This document shows positions 19,243-27,855 of a DNA stretch of 64,000 nucleotides, in pieces. How positions within the stretch are numbered: the stretch's first letter is position 1; each line of letters starts with the position of its first letter. This DNA comes from Cognatishimia activa (GTDB lineage Bacteria > Pseudomonadota > Alphaproteobacteria > Rhodobacterales > Rhodobacteraceae): contig NZ_CYTO01000024.1 of the NCBI RefSeq assembly GCF_001458335.1, forward strand, positions 628,857-692,856, read 5' to 3'. Under the pieces are notes generated by a model. The model did not search any database. It saw only the letters and a list, made by a program, of their open reading frames with translations, and had not been told where the DNA came from. A program made the translations under genes and the position numbers.

Positions 19243-19692
19243 ATGAACACCCGCGCTTACGCCCTTCCTGATCCACAGACACAACCAGAGTTTTATGCCG
19301 ATGTGCCGATGAAACGCCTGCTGGCCTGGGTCTTGGATATGATCATTATTGGCATGATCTCGGTTCTGATCCTTCCGCTGACCCTGTTTACCGGCATCTT
19401 CTTCTTCGCCGCCCTGTTTCTGGTGGTAAGCTTCGCCTACCGCGTTGTGACCTTAACAGGTGGTTCCGCCACCATCGGCATGCGCTTCTTTGGCATCGAA
19501 TTTCGCACCCAACACGGCGAGAGGTTCGAGCTGGGCCACGCTTTCTTGCACACGCTGGGCTACAGCATTTCGCTGACCTTCGGCATCCTGCAGGTGATCT
19601 CGGTTGTGCTCATGCTGACCACGTCTCGCTCCCAAGGTTTAACAGACCACGTTATGGGGTCGGTCGCGATCAACAAAGCGGCACGGTATTAA
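19243..19692 (+). CDS. RDD family membrane protein
   Basis: The 149-residue protein has the RDD family layout: arginine and aspartate in the first membrane helix (MKRLLAWVLDMIIIG, about 23-37), the central TGGSATIGMRFFGIEF, and TDHVMGSVAI near the end. Three membrane helices are likely. Some RDD proteins act in ion transport or antiporter function, but no role is proven for this one. It lies between the DUF2852 gene and bpt on the same strand. Confidence 0.85.
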   Translation: MNTRAYALPDPQTQPEFYADVPMKRLLAWVLDMIIIGMISVLILPLTLFTGIFFFAALFLVVSFAYRVVTLTGGSATIGMRFFGIEFRTQHGERFELGHAFLHTLGYSISLTFGILQVISVVLMLTTSRSQGLTDHVMGSVAINKAARY

Positions 19693-19736
19693 GCCGAACC
19701 CCTTAGAACATTCCTCAGCCTTTTCTAGGCTTGGCG

Positions 19737-19787
19737 GGACCGCAAACCGTTGTTAGAGTTCTCCCAGCTTTAACAATGTTGCGGTCC
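19737..19787 (+). promoter_or_regulatory. Long hairpin abutting the bpt start codon
   Basis: GGACCGCAA (19737-19745) pairs perfectly with TTGCGGTCC (19779-19787). After a 2-base bulge, CGTTGTTA (19748-19755) pairs with TAACAATG (19771-19778), closing a 15-base loop. The 17-bp stem ends three bases before the bpt ATG at 19791 and would bury the ribosome-binding region. There is no T tract, so it is not a simple terminator. Confidence 0.6.
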
Positions 19788-19790
19788 TAA

Positions 19791-20609
19791 ATGCGTCATT
19801 CCCTTCCTCTTGCTCCGCAGTTCTATGTCACGGCGCCACAGCCGTGCCCTTACCTGCCCGGCCGGATGGAACGGAAACTGTTTACCGCGCTGCAAGGCGA
19901 CAATGCCCAACAGATCAACGACGCGCTTTCTGGACAGGGCTTCCGTCGATCTCAGAACGTTCTTTATCGTCCGACCTGCGCCAATTGCGGTGCTTGTCTT
20001 TCGGCGCGGATCAACGTGGCGGATTTCAAGCTTACCAAGAGTCAGAAGCGCGTCTTGAAGCGCAACCAATCCCTGACCCGCAAAGCCACCTCGCCTTGGG
20101 CCACAGAAGAGCAATATGAACTCTTCCGCACCTATCTAGATGCGCGCCACGCCGATGGCGGAATGGCGGATATGGATGTGTTTGAATTTGCGGCCATGAT
20201 TGAAGAAACGCCGATCCGCTCGCGCGTTGTGGAATATTGCGAAGATGGCCAAGACGATCTGGTGGCCGTCAGCCTAACCGATGTCTTTGAAGACGGCGTC
20301 AGCATGGTCTACAGCTTTTTTGACCCGGCCTATCAGCGCAATTCACTTGGAACTTTCTTGATCCTAGATCACATCCGGATCGCACAAGAGGCAGGCTTGC
20401 CCTATGTCTATTTGGGCTACTGGGTGCCCGGCAGTGACAAGATGGGCTATAAAGCGAAGTTCTCTGGTCTTGAGATCTATATGGGCGGAAAATGGAGCAG
20501 CGTCGTGGACCCGCAGTCCTTTGATCTGCGCGAAGTCGAAACGCCCAGTGAACCGATCTCTGAGCAGGTTTCCAATATCAGCCTGCCGAGGCCCGGACAC
20601 AAATTCTAA
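19791..20609 (+). CDS. bpt: Aspartate/glutamate leucyltransferase (N-end rule)
   Basis: Bpt moves leucine from Leu-tRNA to proteins with N-terminal Asp or Glu, marking them for ClpS/ClpAP degradation. The 272-residue protein begins with the ATE N-domain ([15 protein letters not shown], cysteines in [15 protein letters not shown] at about 61-75) and carries the C-domain with [14 protein letters not shown] and [20 protein letters not shown] at about 204-223. Databases often call it arginyltransferase. A strong hairpin ends three bases before the ATG. Downstream it converges on dctM. Confidence 0.94.
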   Translation: MRHSLPLAPQFYVTAPQPCPYLPGRMERKLFTALQGDNAQQINDALSGQGFRRSQNVLYRPTCANCGACLSARINVADFKLTKSQKRVLKRNQSLTRKATSPWATEEQYELFRTYLDARHADGGMADMDVFEFAAMIEETPIRSRVVEYCEDGQDDLVAVSLTDVFEDGVSMVYSFFDPAYQRNSLGTFLILDHIRIAQEAGLPYVYLGYWVPGSDKMGYKAKFSGLEIYMGGKWSSVVDPQSFDLREVETPSEPISEQVSNISLPRPGHKF

Positions 20610-20686
20610 GAAACCTCAACAGCTTCTGCGAATGCGCTTCGCGTCCTCCTAAGCGACCGGTGGGATGTCTGACCTAATCCCCACCC

Positions 20687-20707
20687 TTCTTCTTTGTCCA
20701 AATACTC
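20687..20707 (+). repeat. Dispersed Rhodobacterales intergenic motif, copy 3
   Basis: TTCTTTGTCCAAATACTC, here preceded by three more bases, lies 78 bases after the bpt stop and shows two or three differences from copies 2 and 5. Confidence 0.5.
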
Positions 20708-20736
20708 AAATTGCCAACTTGCCGGCAAACTCCCAC

Positions 20737-20760
20737 AAAAAAAGGGGCCACCAAGGCCCC
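20737..20760 (-). terminator. Terminator of the TRAP operon
   Basis: On the minus strand GGGGCC, a 5-base loop and GGCCCC are followed by TTTTTTT (complement of A7 at 20737-20743). It lies 26 bases after the dctM stop. A weaker T stretch on the plus side may let it end bpt too. Confidence 0.9.
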
Positions 20761-20785
20761 TTCTTATTTCTTTTCCCTGATCTGA

Positions 20786-23140
20786 TCAGTTGCCAATCAA
20801 GTTTGGCAAGATGGTCACCACCGATGGGAAGAACCACAAGAGCGCCAGACCAAAGACCTGGATCAACACGAATGGTGCAACCCCACGATAGATATGACCC
20901 GTTGTTACGCTCTTTGGCGCAACGCCACGCAGGTAGAATAGCGCGAAGCCGAACGGAGGCGTCAGGAAGGATGTCTGCAGGTTGATCGCAACCATGATCG
21001 TCACCCATTTCGGATCAAACGTACCACCATAAATGACCGGCCCAACGATTGGGATCACGATGTAAATGATCTCCAAGAAGTCGAGCACGAAGCCCAGAAC
21101 GAAAAGCACCAGCATCACGATCAAGAACACGGTCAGCTCGTTCTCAAAGCTCTTGAGGAACTGCTGAATGTAGTGCTCACCACCGAAGGAAATCACCACC
21201 AGGTTCAACAGCTGAGAGCCGATGAGAATGGTGAAGACCATAGAGGTCACCTTTGCGGTTTCACGAACGATCGGGCTTAGAACCGCGCCACGGAACAGCA
21301 CGAAGCAGCCGTAGAGAATACCGAACATTGCGAACAGATACGCGCCATAGGCGAAGAAGTAAGCAATGTAGGTTTCAAAGGCGACGGTGTCCTGGTTGAT
21401 ACGCAGATCGAAGTTCACACCGATCAGGATCATAACGATGATCGAGAAGCTCGACCATAGGATCAGTTTCCCGGATTTCTGCTCATCCGCCAGCTTACGA
21501 TAGGCTGCCAGCAAAATCGCACCACCCGCACCCAACGCTGCCGCCGGTGTTGGGTTGGTAATACCGCCGAGGATCGACCCAAGCACTGCGATGATCAGAA
21601 CCAGCGGCGGGAAGACCACCCGCAGCAGTTCGTTCTGAGACAGCATGCCCAATGCATCGCGCAGACCGTACCACATGATCGCCAGAGGAACGGCCATCAA
21701 CAGAACCGTTGTGCCCGGAGAGGTCGTTGGCGTGATCATCAGGATGTCGATCAAGATCATCAAAGCTGCACCACCCAAACCAATGTACAGTTTGCGGTGA
21801 TCCGCGCTTGGCTTCACGCCGCGTGCTGTGGTCAGGACCAGTGTAAGCAACAATGTGATGATCGCGATACCGGACCCAATCGGCGCCGCATCTGCAACAC
21901 GCTCTGCAAAGATCTCTGCACGTTGTTCGTCAGTCAGCTTTTCAGAGGTCTGCAAACCACCGGAATTGTCGATCGCCGCTTGTTCTGCAACGGCAGTATC
22001 CCACGCGTCTTGGCCATGCAGTTCAATCATCGAGGCCTTACATTCCTCAGAAACAGACGTCCGCAAGGATGCCGCTTCGCCACGATCGGTAAAGCTGTCC
22101 ACGACGATATTCTGATTGCCAATCACATTTGCAGAAGACAATGCAATCATGCCGCCAATCAAAGCCGCAGGCACAAACAGGAACCAAGTCAGACCCTCAT
22201 TGCGCGTGATGACTTCACCGGACTTGTTCTCAACAACAACCGCCGGTGCTTTGCTTGGGTTCAAAAGCGCATAGCCAAAGGCATAGGCCGCATAAAGAAC
22301 CGCCAGCATGATGCCCGGCAGAAGGGCCGCTTGGAACAAGGTGCCCACGGACAGAACCGCTGGTTCACCCAAGAAGGTCAAAGCATCAGTACACCCAGCC
22401 ACCTGAGCGCGGGATTCCTGCGCTGCAGAGTAAAGATCACCCGCCAGCGTGCCCAAAAGAACAATCACGATGGATGGCGGAATGATCTGACCCAGAGTAC
22501 CTGAAGCCGCAATCACGCCGGTTGCCAATTCCGGAGAGTAGTTGTTCTTCAGCATGGTTGGCAGGCTGAGCAGACCCATGGTCACAACAGTCGCACCAAC
22601 GATACCAGTGGACGCTGCGAGGAACGCACCAACCACAACAACGGATACAGACAGACCGCCTGGCAGCGGACCAAAGACCCGTGCCATGGTTGTCAGTAGG
22701 TCATTAGCGATCTTGGAACGCTCCAGCGTGATACCCATAAGAACAAACATCAGAACCGCAAGAAGGGTTTCGATTGACTGTCCCGCCAAGACCCGCTCGT
22801 TCATCCGGTTCACAACAAAAGAGATGTTGCGATCCATCGCGCTTTCCCAACCGTTCGGGAAAACCGGGGTCTCATATATGGGCAGTTCCGGATAGTTAAA
22901 TAACGATATGGTGTCCGCTTTGATCCCTTGCGCGACCAAATCTGCATACATTGCAGACGACGTATCAATCGCCTGGTGAATAAGAAGTCCTGCGCTGTCC
23001 AGCGCGGCGATAATCCCGAAGGAAATCACCCCTGCCCCACCGATCGCAAACGCAACCGGGAAGCCTGATAGAATGCCGCCAAAGAGGCAGAGGAAGACGA
23101 TAATCAGGCCGACTTCGACCCCATCAAGTCCGAATAACAT
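20786..23140 (-). CDS. dctM: TRAP transporter large permease, expanded form
   Basis: This is the main channel subunit of a sodium-driven TRAP importer. It has 784 residues; usual DctM proteins have about 430. The conserved parts are GFPVAFAIGG (27-36), LMGITLERSKIANDLL (about 134-149), GPLPGGLSVSVV, IIPPSIVIVLLGTLAGDLY, and the C-terminal QTSFLTPPFGFALFYLRGVAP. Two hydrophilic insertions (about 58-117 and 344-420) and extra helices account for the size. That matches the large 'mannitol/chloroaromatic' subclass of TRAP permeases, named after annotation rather than a proven substrate. It is the last gene of dctP-dctQ-dctM. Confidence 0.9.
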   Translation of the reverse strand: MLFGLDGVEVGLIIVFLCLFGGILSGFPVAFAIGGAGVISFGIIAALDSAGLLIHQAIDTSSAMYADLVAQGIKADTISLFNYPELPIYETPVFPNGWESAMDRNISFVVNRMNERVLAGQSIETLLAVLMFVLMGITLERSKIANDLLTTMARVFGPLPGGLSVSVVVVGAFLAASTGIVGATVVTMGLLSLPTMLKNNYSPELATGVIAASGTLGQIIPPSIVIVLLGTLAGDLYSAAQESRAQVAGCTDALTFLGEPAVLSVGTLFQAALLPGIMLAVLYAAYAFGYALLNPSKAPAVVVENKSGEVITRNEGLTWFLFVPAALIGGMIALSSANVIGNQNIVVDSFTDRGEAASLRTSVSEECKASMIELHGQDAWDTAVAEQAAIDNSGGLQTSEKLTDEQRAEIFAERVADAAPIGSGIAIITLLLTLVLTTARGVKPSADHRKLYIGLGGAALMILIDILMITPTTSPGTTVLLMAVPLAIMWYGLRDALGMLSQNELLRVVFPPLVLIIAVLGSILGGITNPTPAAALGAGGAILLAAYRKLADEQKSGKLILWSSFSIIVMILIGVNFDLRINQDTVAFETYIAYFFAYGAYLFAMFGILYGCFVLFRGAVLSPIVRETAKVTSMVFTILIGSQLLNLVVISFGGEHYIQQFLKSFENELTVFLIVMLVLFVLGFVLDFLEIIYIVIPIVGPVIYGGTFDPKWVTIMVAINLQTSFLTPPFGFALFYLRGVAPKSVTTGHIYRGVAPFVLIQVFGLALLWFFPSVVTILPNLIGN

Positions 23141-23157
23141 AGTGTAAGTTCCCTACC

Positions 23158-24069
23158 TCAGTGTGTGCCTTCATAGGCTTCTTCGCCCTCGCCGAGTGAA
23201 TCTCGGTCCAGGTGTTTGCCTTCACTCTCAGGGCCTTCCACATACTCTAGGTAAGAGCGGTAGAAGAACGCGATGGAGTGCAGGAAGATAAGACCTGCAA
23301 AGGCAACCAGAAGCATTTTGAAAAGGAAATACGCGTCAAATCCGTTTGGAGAGAAACCGATGGTTTCAACGTTCCATTTCAAGATCCGAGACTTGCGCAT
23401 CAGAAGGTCGATATTGTCAGATGCAGAGACTTTCGGTGTCACCAGGTGGCGCCACATGAAGTACCAGCCATACATCCACATCAGAACCGCCGCAGGCATC
23501 ATGAAGATCAGCGAGCCGACCATGTCGATGATCTTTTTGGTGCGGTATTTGACGACGGAGTAAACCAGGTCAACACGCACGTGGCCGCCTTGTACGAACG
23601 TGTATGTCGCACAAAGGGTTACGATGAGCGCGTTGTAGAATTTCAGTTCTTCAGCCCACCAGCTCACATCGCGGGTGAAGGCAGAGCCGAAACCGAAAGA
23701 AATCTGTGCGGATGTAAAGATCCGCTGCATGAACACAATCACGATCTGCTGCAGAACCATCAATAGGCCTGCCCATGCAAACAAACGACCGACGGTGTTT
23801 GCGATGGTTTCCAGAGCGATCACTGCGCCCCACATCACCGAACGGCGCCAGATGCCGACCGCTGTTAGAAGAAGAAACGCCGTGAAGACGACGAAGAAAA
23901 ACTCTATGGATCCGCCATAGTAGACGAAGCGCATCAGAGCTTGCTTGGTTTCAACAGTGGTCAATCCGCCCATCCAGCTCAGCCAAAGCGAAGGCTGAAC
24001 AAGAGCACTTCCGAAATTCACGAAAGCGGCTCCGATATTGGCAAATAACCAGACGATAGCGTCCAGCAT
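23158..24069 (-). CDS. dctQ: TRAP transporter small permease, expanded form
   Basis: DctQ joins the large permease and receives ligand from the binding protein. At 303 residues it is longer than the usual 160-200, in line with the oversized partner dctM. Several membrane helices are visible, including TRDVSWWAEELKFYNALIVTLCATYTFVQGGHVRVDLVY (from about residue 118), the DctQ signature around VRVD. The C-terminus is charged and cytoplasmic. It is 17 bases from dctM; a hairpin at 24120 separates it from dctP. Confidence 0.9.
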   Translation of the reverse strand: MLDAIVWLFANIGAAFVNFGSALVQPSLWLSWMGGLTTVETKQALMRFVYYGGSIEFFFVVFTAFLLLTAVGIWRRSVMWGAVIALETIANTVGRLFAWAGLLMVLQQIVIVFMQRIFTSAQISFGFGSAFTRDVSWWAEELKFYNALIVTLCATYTFVQGGHVRVDLVYSVVKYRTKKIIDMVGSLIFMMPAAVLMWMYGWYFMWRHLVTPKVSASDNIDLLMRKSRILKWNVETIGFSPNGFDAYFLFKMLLVAFAGLIFLHSIAFFYRSYLEYVEGPESEGKHLDRDSLGEGEEAYEGTH

Positions 24070-24119
24070 AGTGCACAGTCCCCTTAGTATGTAAGTAATG
24101 CTGACATTTATAGAAAGAA

Positions 24120-24144
24120 GGCCCGCAGGATATTCCTGCGGGCC
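24120..24144 (-). terminator. Intra-operon terminator between dctP and dctQ
   Basis: GGCCCGCAGGA and TCCTGCGGGCC form a perfect 11-bp stem with a 3-base loop (24120-24144), followed on the minus strand by the T-rich TTCTTTCT. It lies 20 bases after the dctP stop. Partial termination here would give more binding protein than membrane subunits, a known stoichiometry strategy for such operons. Confidence 0.85.
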
Positions 24145-24164
24145 TCCTTAGTCAGCCGTTCGGC

Positions 24165-25247
24165 TTAGCCGAGAACGCGGTCACGCTGTGCGCGGTATGC
24201 GCCAACGGAGTCGGTCAGCCAGCCAGAAGATGCCTTCATAGACGCGGTGTAGTCGTCGTAGATCTTCTTGAACAGGTCGTCGCCCATGAACTCGTCATAA
24301 ACTTTCTGAGACGCGTCACCCATTGCATTCCAAACGCTGTCTGGGAATTCCAGAACCTTAACGCCACCGGCTTTCAGACGCTCAAGCGCCGCACCGTTGT
24401 TGTTCAGGTACTGAGACAGGTTCCAAACGTTCGCGTGGCCCGCTGCAACTTCGACCGCTGCCTGCTGAGATGCAGTCAAGGAGTCAAACACTTCGCGGTT
24501 CATCACGGCGGATAGACCTGCTGCTGGCTCGTGGAAGCCCGCTGTGTAGTAGAACTTGGTGATTTCTTGGAAACCAGCCTTTTCGTCTGCCCAAGGACCG
24601 ATCCACTCGGTACCGTCCAGCGCGCCAGACGCCAGCGCTTGGTACACTTCAGCACCTGGAAGGTTCTGAACAGATGCACCCATGTAACCCAGAGCTTTAC
24701 CGCCCAGGCCTGGCATACGGAACTTCAGACCGTTGAAGTCTTCTGGGCCAGTGATTTCCTTGCGGAACCAGCCGCCCGCCTGCGTACCGGTGTTACCGGC
24801 CAGGAAAGATTTCAGACCAAAGATCTCGCCCAGCTCGTCGTGCAGAGCGTGGCCGTTGCCATGGTAGTACCAGTTGTTCAGCTCTGTCGCAGTCATGCCG
24901 AAAGGCACGCCTGTGAAGAATGCGAAGCCTGGGTGCTGGTTGACGAAGTAGTAGTCAGCCGCGTGATACATGTCAGCCTGACCCGCAGTCACCGCGTCAA
25001 ATACTTCAAACGCACCTACGAGCTCGCCTGCCGCTTTTACGTCGATGGTCAGCTGACCATCAGTGATTGCCGTGATGTTGTCCGCAGTCTTTTGTGCCGC
25101 GTCAAAAACACCTGCCAGGCCACGGCCCCAGGATGTTACCATGGTCAGCGTACGCTTACCTTGTGCGTATGCTGGTGCCGCCAATGTAGACGCCGCTGCT
25201 GCGGTGCCGCCAAGTGCAGATGTTCTCAGAAAAGAACGACGATCCAT
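24165..25247 (-). CDS. dctP: TRAP transporter substrate-binding protein
   Basis: The 360-residue periplasmic binding protein captures the substrate and delivers it to DctQM. MDRRSFLRTS at the N-terminus is a twin-arginine (Tat) signal, with cleavage likely after AYA (residue 28). The mature part shows the DctP fold: TMVTSWGRGLAGVFD, ITGPEDFNGLKFRMPGLGGKAL (with the conserved arginine that holds a carboxylate), and VYQALASGALDGTEWIGPWAD. The ATG at 25247 has GGGAGG eight bases upstream; in-frame codons before it have no support. A carboxylate ligand is likely from the family, but its identity is unknown. Confidence 0.93.
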   Translation of the reverse strand: MDRRSFLRTSALGGTAAAASTLAAPAYAQGKRTLTMVTSWGRGLAGVFDAAQKTADNITAITDGQLTIDVKAAGELVGAFEVFDAVTAGQADMYHAADYYFVNQHPGFAFFTGVPFGMTATELNNWYYHGNGHALHDELGEIFGLKSFLAGNTGTQAGGWFRKEITGPEDFNGLKFRMPGLGGKALGYMGASVQNLPGAEVYQALASGALDGTEWIGPWADEKAGFQEITKFYYTAGFHEPAAGLSAVMNREVFDSLTASQQAAVEVAAGHANVWNLSQYLNNNGAALERLKAGGVKVLEFPDSVWNAMGDASQKVYDEFMGDDLFKKIYDDYTASMKASSGWLTDSVGAYRAQRDRVLG

Positions 25248-25443
25248 ATATTGTCCTCCCAATTTTTCGCTCAGGCGGAGTTGTCCCCACCCAAGTTGGA
25301 TCAAAGTATGGGGATCGTAGACGCAGGGTCGCTTTGTGGAAAATACCAACTACTACGTAAAATCATTCAGACGGCGCTTAAAACATGCGCAAAGCCCTGT
25401 TTTTTGGGGCAAAAAAAATAGCGGAATGAAACATTAGTTAACT

Positions 25444-26913
25444 ATGCCTATAAGCTTGGGGTCTGAAACATCGAATCGAATCAGCATGACTCAAGTTACT
25501 TCGTCGTCACCTCTGTCCTATGCGCAAAAGCTTTTTTTGCTGGCGACAGTCCCTTTGATCCTCGCGGTGGCAGCGATTTCAATTATCGTGGCACATCAAA
25601 GCCGACAGTTGGCTGAGCGCGAGATTCAGACCCTAGAAGAACAACTTATTGAGGCAAAAAAAGCTGAGCTCAAAAACTACCTTTCAATCGCGCGTACGGC
25701 GTTCGGCAATATCTATGGCCTCGCCCTGCCCGATGATGAAGAAGCGAAGCTTCAGGTCTCTCAAATATTGGCGGCTCTGATCTACGGCCAGGACGGTTAT
25801 TTCTTTGTCTATGACTATGACGGCACGAATATCGTGAGCCCGCGCCAGACCGAACTTATTGGAAAAAACTGGATAGACCTCACAGACGCCAATGGTACGC
25901 CGATCACGGAAGAGCTTATTCGTATCGCGCGCACCGGCGGTGGATATCACAGCTTTGAATGGCCCAAGCCCAGCACTGGGGAAACAGCAAGCATGGTCAC
26001 GTTCGTTCTGGGACTGCAGGACTGGCGGTGGGCGGTTGGCACCGGTATTTTCATTGATGACATCCAAGAAGAAGTTGCCGCTGCGCGTGCAGGTGTTGAG
26101 GCACGTATCCAACGCACCTTCTATTACATCGGCGGCATTACCTTGGCAGCTGTGCTCCTAGTGTTTTTCTCAGGGATTGTTATCAACGTGCGCGAACGGC
26201 GGCTCGCTGACGCGAAGCTTAAGAAACTCACCCAACGCGTGTTTGATGCACAGGAAGAAGAACGAGGCCGCGTGGCCCGCGAATTGCATGACGGAATATC
26301 TCAAATTCTCGTAGGGGTGCGCTATGCGCTTGATAGCACGCGTCGCCGCATGAATGCCGGGGATGACCGTGCAGAGGATACGTTGGATCGAGGTATGGAA
26401 CATCTCACGACGGCCATTCACGAAGTGCGCCGCATTTCGCGTGATTTGCGGCCGGGTATTTTGGATGATTTGGGTTTGGGCCCCGCCCTGCGCGGACTGA
26501 TCGACGAATTCACGACGCGCACCGGAGTCGAAACCGAAATCCACACAGTCCCCTTCCGAAATCGCCTTAACCCAGAAGCCAAATTCTCGCTTTACCGCAT
26601 CGCCCAAGAAGCGCTCACCAATATTGAACGCCACGCCAACGCTACCAAAGTTGTCGTCGACCTACGTGGCCACAAACGCGGAGCAACCATGCGGATCAGC
26701 GACAATGGCACAGGATTCCCGCAGCACCTGTCTCGCAGTGAGCATATTGGCGGCCTAGGACTTCGAAATATGCAGGAACGCGTCGAGCAATTGAACGGCA
26801 CGCTCAAAATCATGACCAATAAATCAGGCACCGTTATCGTCGCTGAAGTGCCCCTGAACCAAATGCTATCCCCTGAAGCGGATATTGAAAGCCAAGTGGA
26901 GACTACCGGATGA
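25444..26913 (+). CDS. Cache-domain sensor histidine kinase (NarX/UhpB-type)
   Basis: The 489-residue kinase has one membrane helix at about 28-49, a periplasmic single Cache domain (YGQDGYFFVYDYDGTNIVSP at about 115-134), and a second helix at about 220-243. The HisKA_3 domain follows with H282 in ARELHDGISQIL, then a HATPase domain (ALTNIERHANAT, DNGTGF, GGLGLRNMQERV). Cache domains sense small carboxylates or amino acids outside the cell. The gene is divergent from dctP and overlaps the regulator gene by four bases, so it probably senses the TRAP substrate and controls the operon. That link is inferred from position only. Confidence 0.92.
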   Translation: MPISLGSETSNRISMTQVTSSSPLSYAQKLFLLATVPLILAVAAISIIVAHQSRQLAEREIQTLEEQLIEAKKAELKNYLSIARTAFGNIYGLALPDDEEAKLQVSQILAALIYGQDGYFFVYDYDGTNIVSPRQTELIGKNWIDLTDANGTPITEELIRIARTGGGYHSFEWPKPSTGETASMVTFVLGLQDWRWAVGTGIFIDDIQEEVAAARAGVEARIQRTFYYIGGITLAAVLLVFFSGIVINVRERRLADAKLKKLTQRVFDAQEEERGRVARELHDGISQILVGVRYALDSTRRRMNAGDDRAEDTLDRGMEHLTTAIHEVRRISRDLRPGILDDLGLGPALRGLIDEFTTRTGVETEIHTVPFRNRLNPEAKFSLYRIAQEALTNIERHANATKVVVDLRGHKRGATMRISDNGTGFPQHLSRSEHIGGLGLRNMQERVEQLNGTLKIMTNKSGTVIVAEVPLNQMLSPEADIESQVETTG

Positions 26914-27554
26914 GCACGAAAACATCAGTCGTCATAGTTGATGACCACCCGATGGTGGCGGAAGGCATCCAATCCATTTTGGAAAGCTATGATGACATTG
27001 AAGTGGTCGCGACGCTGACCACTGGCGCAGAAGCCGTGGCCTACCTCAAAACAAATTCTGTAGATGTCGTTCTCATGGACCTCAACATGCCAGACATCGG
27101 GGGCCTGACCGCAACCGAAATGGTTTTAGAAAGTCGCCCTAATACGCGCATTCTCATTCTGACCATGCACGATAGCCCAGAGTATATCTCTACCGCGCTA
27201 AGCCATGGCGCGCGCGGTTACGTGCTAAAAGATGTGCCGACGGACAAAATCAAAACCGCCATTGATACGGTGATGCGGGGTGAACGCTACCTTTGCACCG
27301 GTGCGAAAGGATCGCTGGAGCCCGTGGATAACGGCGAACGGGAAACTCTGACCAGCCGCGAGCAAACGGTTCTGCTCCAATTGGCTCAAGGTAAATCCAA
27401 CAAAGAAGTGGCCAACGAGCTCAATATTTCTGTGCGCACGGTGGAGACCCACCGCAAAAACATCAAAGCAAAATTAGGTATCAGCTCAACCGCGGGACTG
27501 ACCCGATATGCGATTGAACACGGTGTTTTGCAGCAAGGCGGGCTTCAAATGTAA
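26910..27554 (+). CDS. NarL-family response regulator
   Basis: The 214-residue regulator has a receiver domain with the acidic pair D11-D12 in VIVDDHP, the phosphorylation site D57 in VLMDLNMPD, and the conserved K near 107 (YVLKDV). The LuxR-type DNA-binding domain is at about 146-205 (LTSREQTVLLQLAQGKSNKEVANELNIS). It starts inside the ATGA overlap with the kinase gene, so the two are translated together. The target is probably the divergent dctP promoter region (25248-25443). Confidence 0.94.
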   Translation: MSTKTSVVIVDDHPMVAEGIQSILESYDDIEVVATLTTGAEAVAYLKTNSVDVVLMDLNMPDIGGLTATEMVLESRPNTRILILTMHDSPEYISTALSHGARGYVLKDVPTDKIKTAIDTVMRGERYLCTGAKGSLEPVDNGERETLTSREQTVLLQLAQGKSNKEVANELNISVRTVETHRKNIKAKLGISSTAGLTRYAIEHGVLQQGGLQM

Positions 27555-27658
27555 GATTTCGGGTGGATTTTTACGAAAGAAACCCAAAATTCCCCCGGTC
27601 GCGCAATATTCGAAAAGAAAAAACGTCACAAACGGATATAAAATTCGCTTTTTGCCTG

Positions 27659-27687
27659 TTGACGCCCCCTAAAGCTCCACATAATGT
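27659..27687 (+). promoter_or_regulatory. Promoter of the ilvBN operon
   Basis: TTGACG (27659-27664), 17 bases and TAATGT (27682-27687) form a strong sigma-70 type promoter. The start of RNA would be near 27694, just before the leader peptide. Confidence 0.75.
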
Positions 27688-27715
27688 CCGCTTCAACGCA
27701 AAAAGGACCTGACGG

Positions 27716-27763
27716 ATGCTAGAACTTGTCGTCATTGTAGGATTTAGGCGCATGGGCCGGTAA
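27716..27763 (+). CDS. ilvL: ilv leader peptide
   Basis: A 15-codon frame, MLELVVIVGFRRMGR, with AGGA at 27704-27707. Six of its first eight residues are Leu, Val or Ile, the products of the pathway encoded downstream. A ribosome that stalls on these codons when branched-chain aminoacyl-tRNA is short would leave the following RNA free to form the antiterminator. The peptide itself probably has no function. The frame is too short for ordinary gene finders. Confidence 0.88.
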   Translation: MLELVVIVGFRRMGR

Positions 27764-27815
27764 CGGTAAACCAGAATAAACCCCATGCGCCCCCGAAATC
27801 CTCGGGGGCTTTTTT
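27747..27815 (+). promoter_or_regulatory. ilvBN transcription attenuator
   Basis: Segment A GGCGCATGGG (27747-27756, inside the leader frame) can pair with segment B CCCATGCGCC (27782-27791). Alternatively GCCCCCGA (27789-27796) pairs with TCGGGGGC (27802-27809) and is followed by T6, a perfect intrinsic terminator. The two structures share 27789-27791. If the ribosome finishes the leader peptide it covers A and the terminator forms; if it stalls early, A-B pairing disturbs the terminator. Confidence 0.88.
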
Positions 27816-27855
27816 GTTGGAAACTAGAACTAAGCCGTTGCAAGTGGAGAATGAA

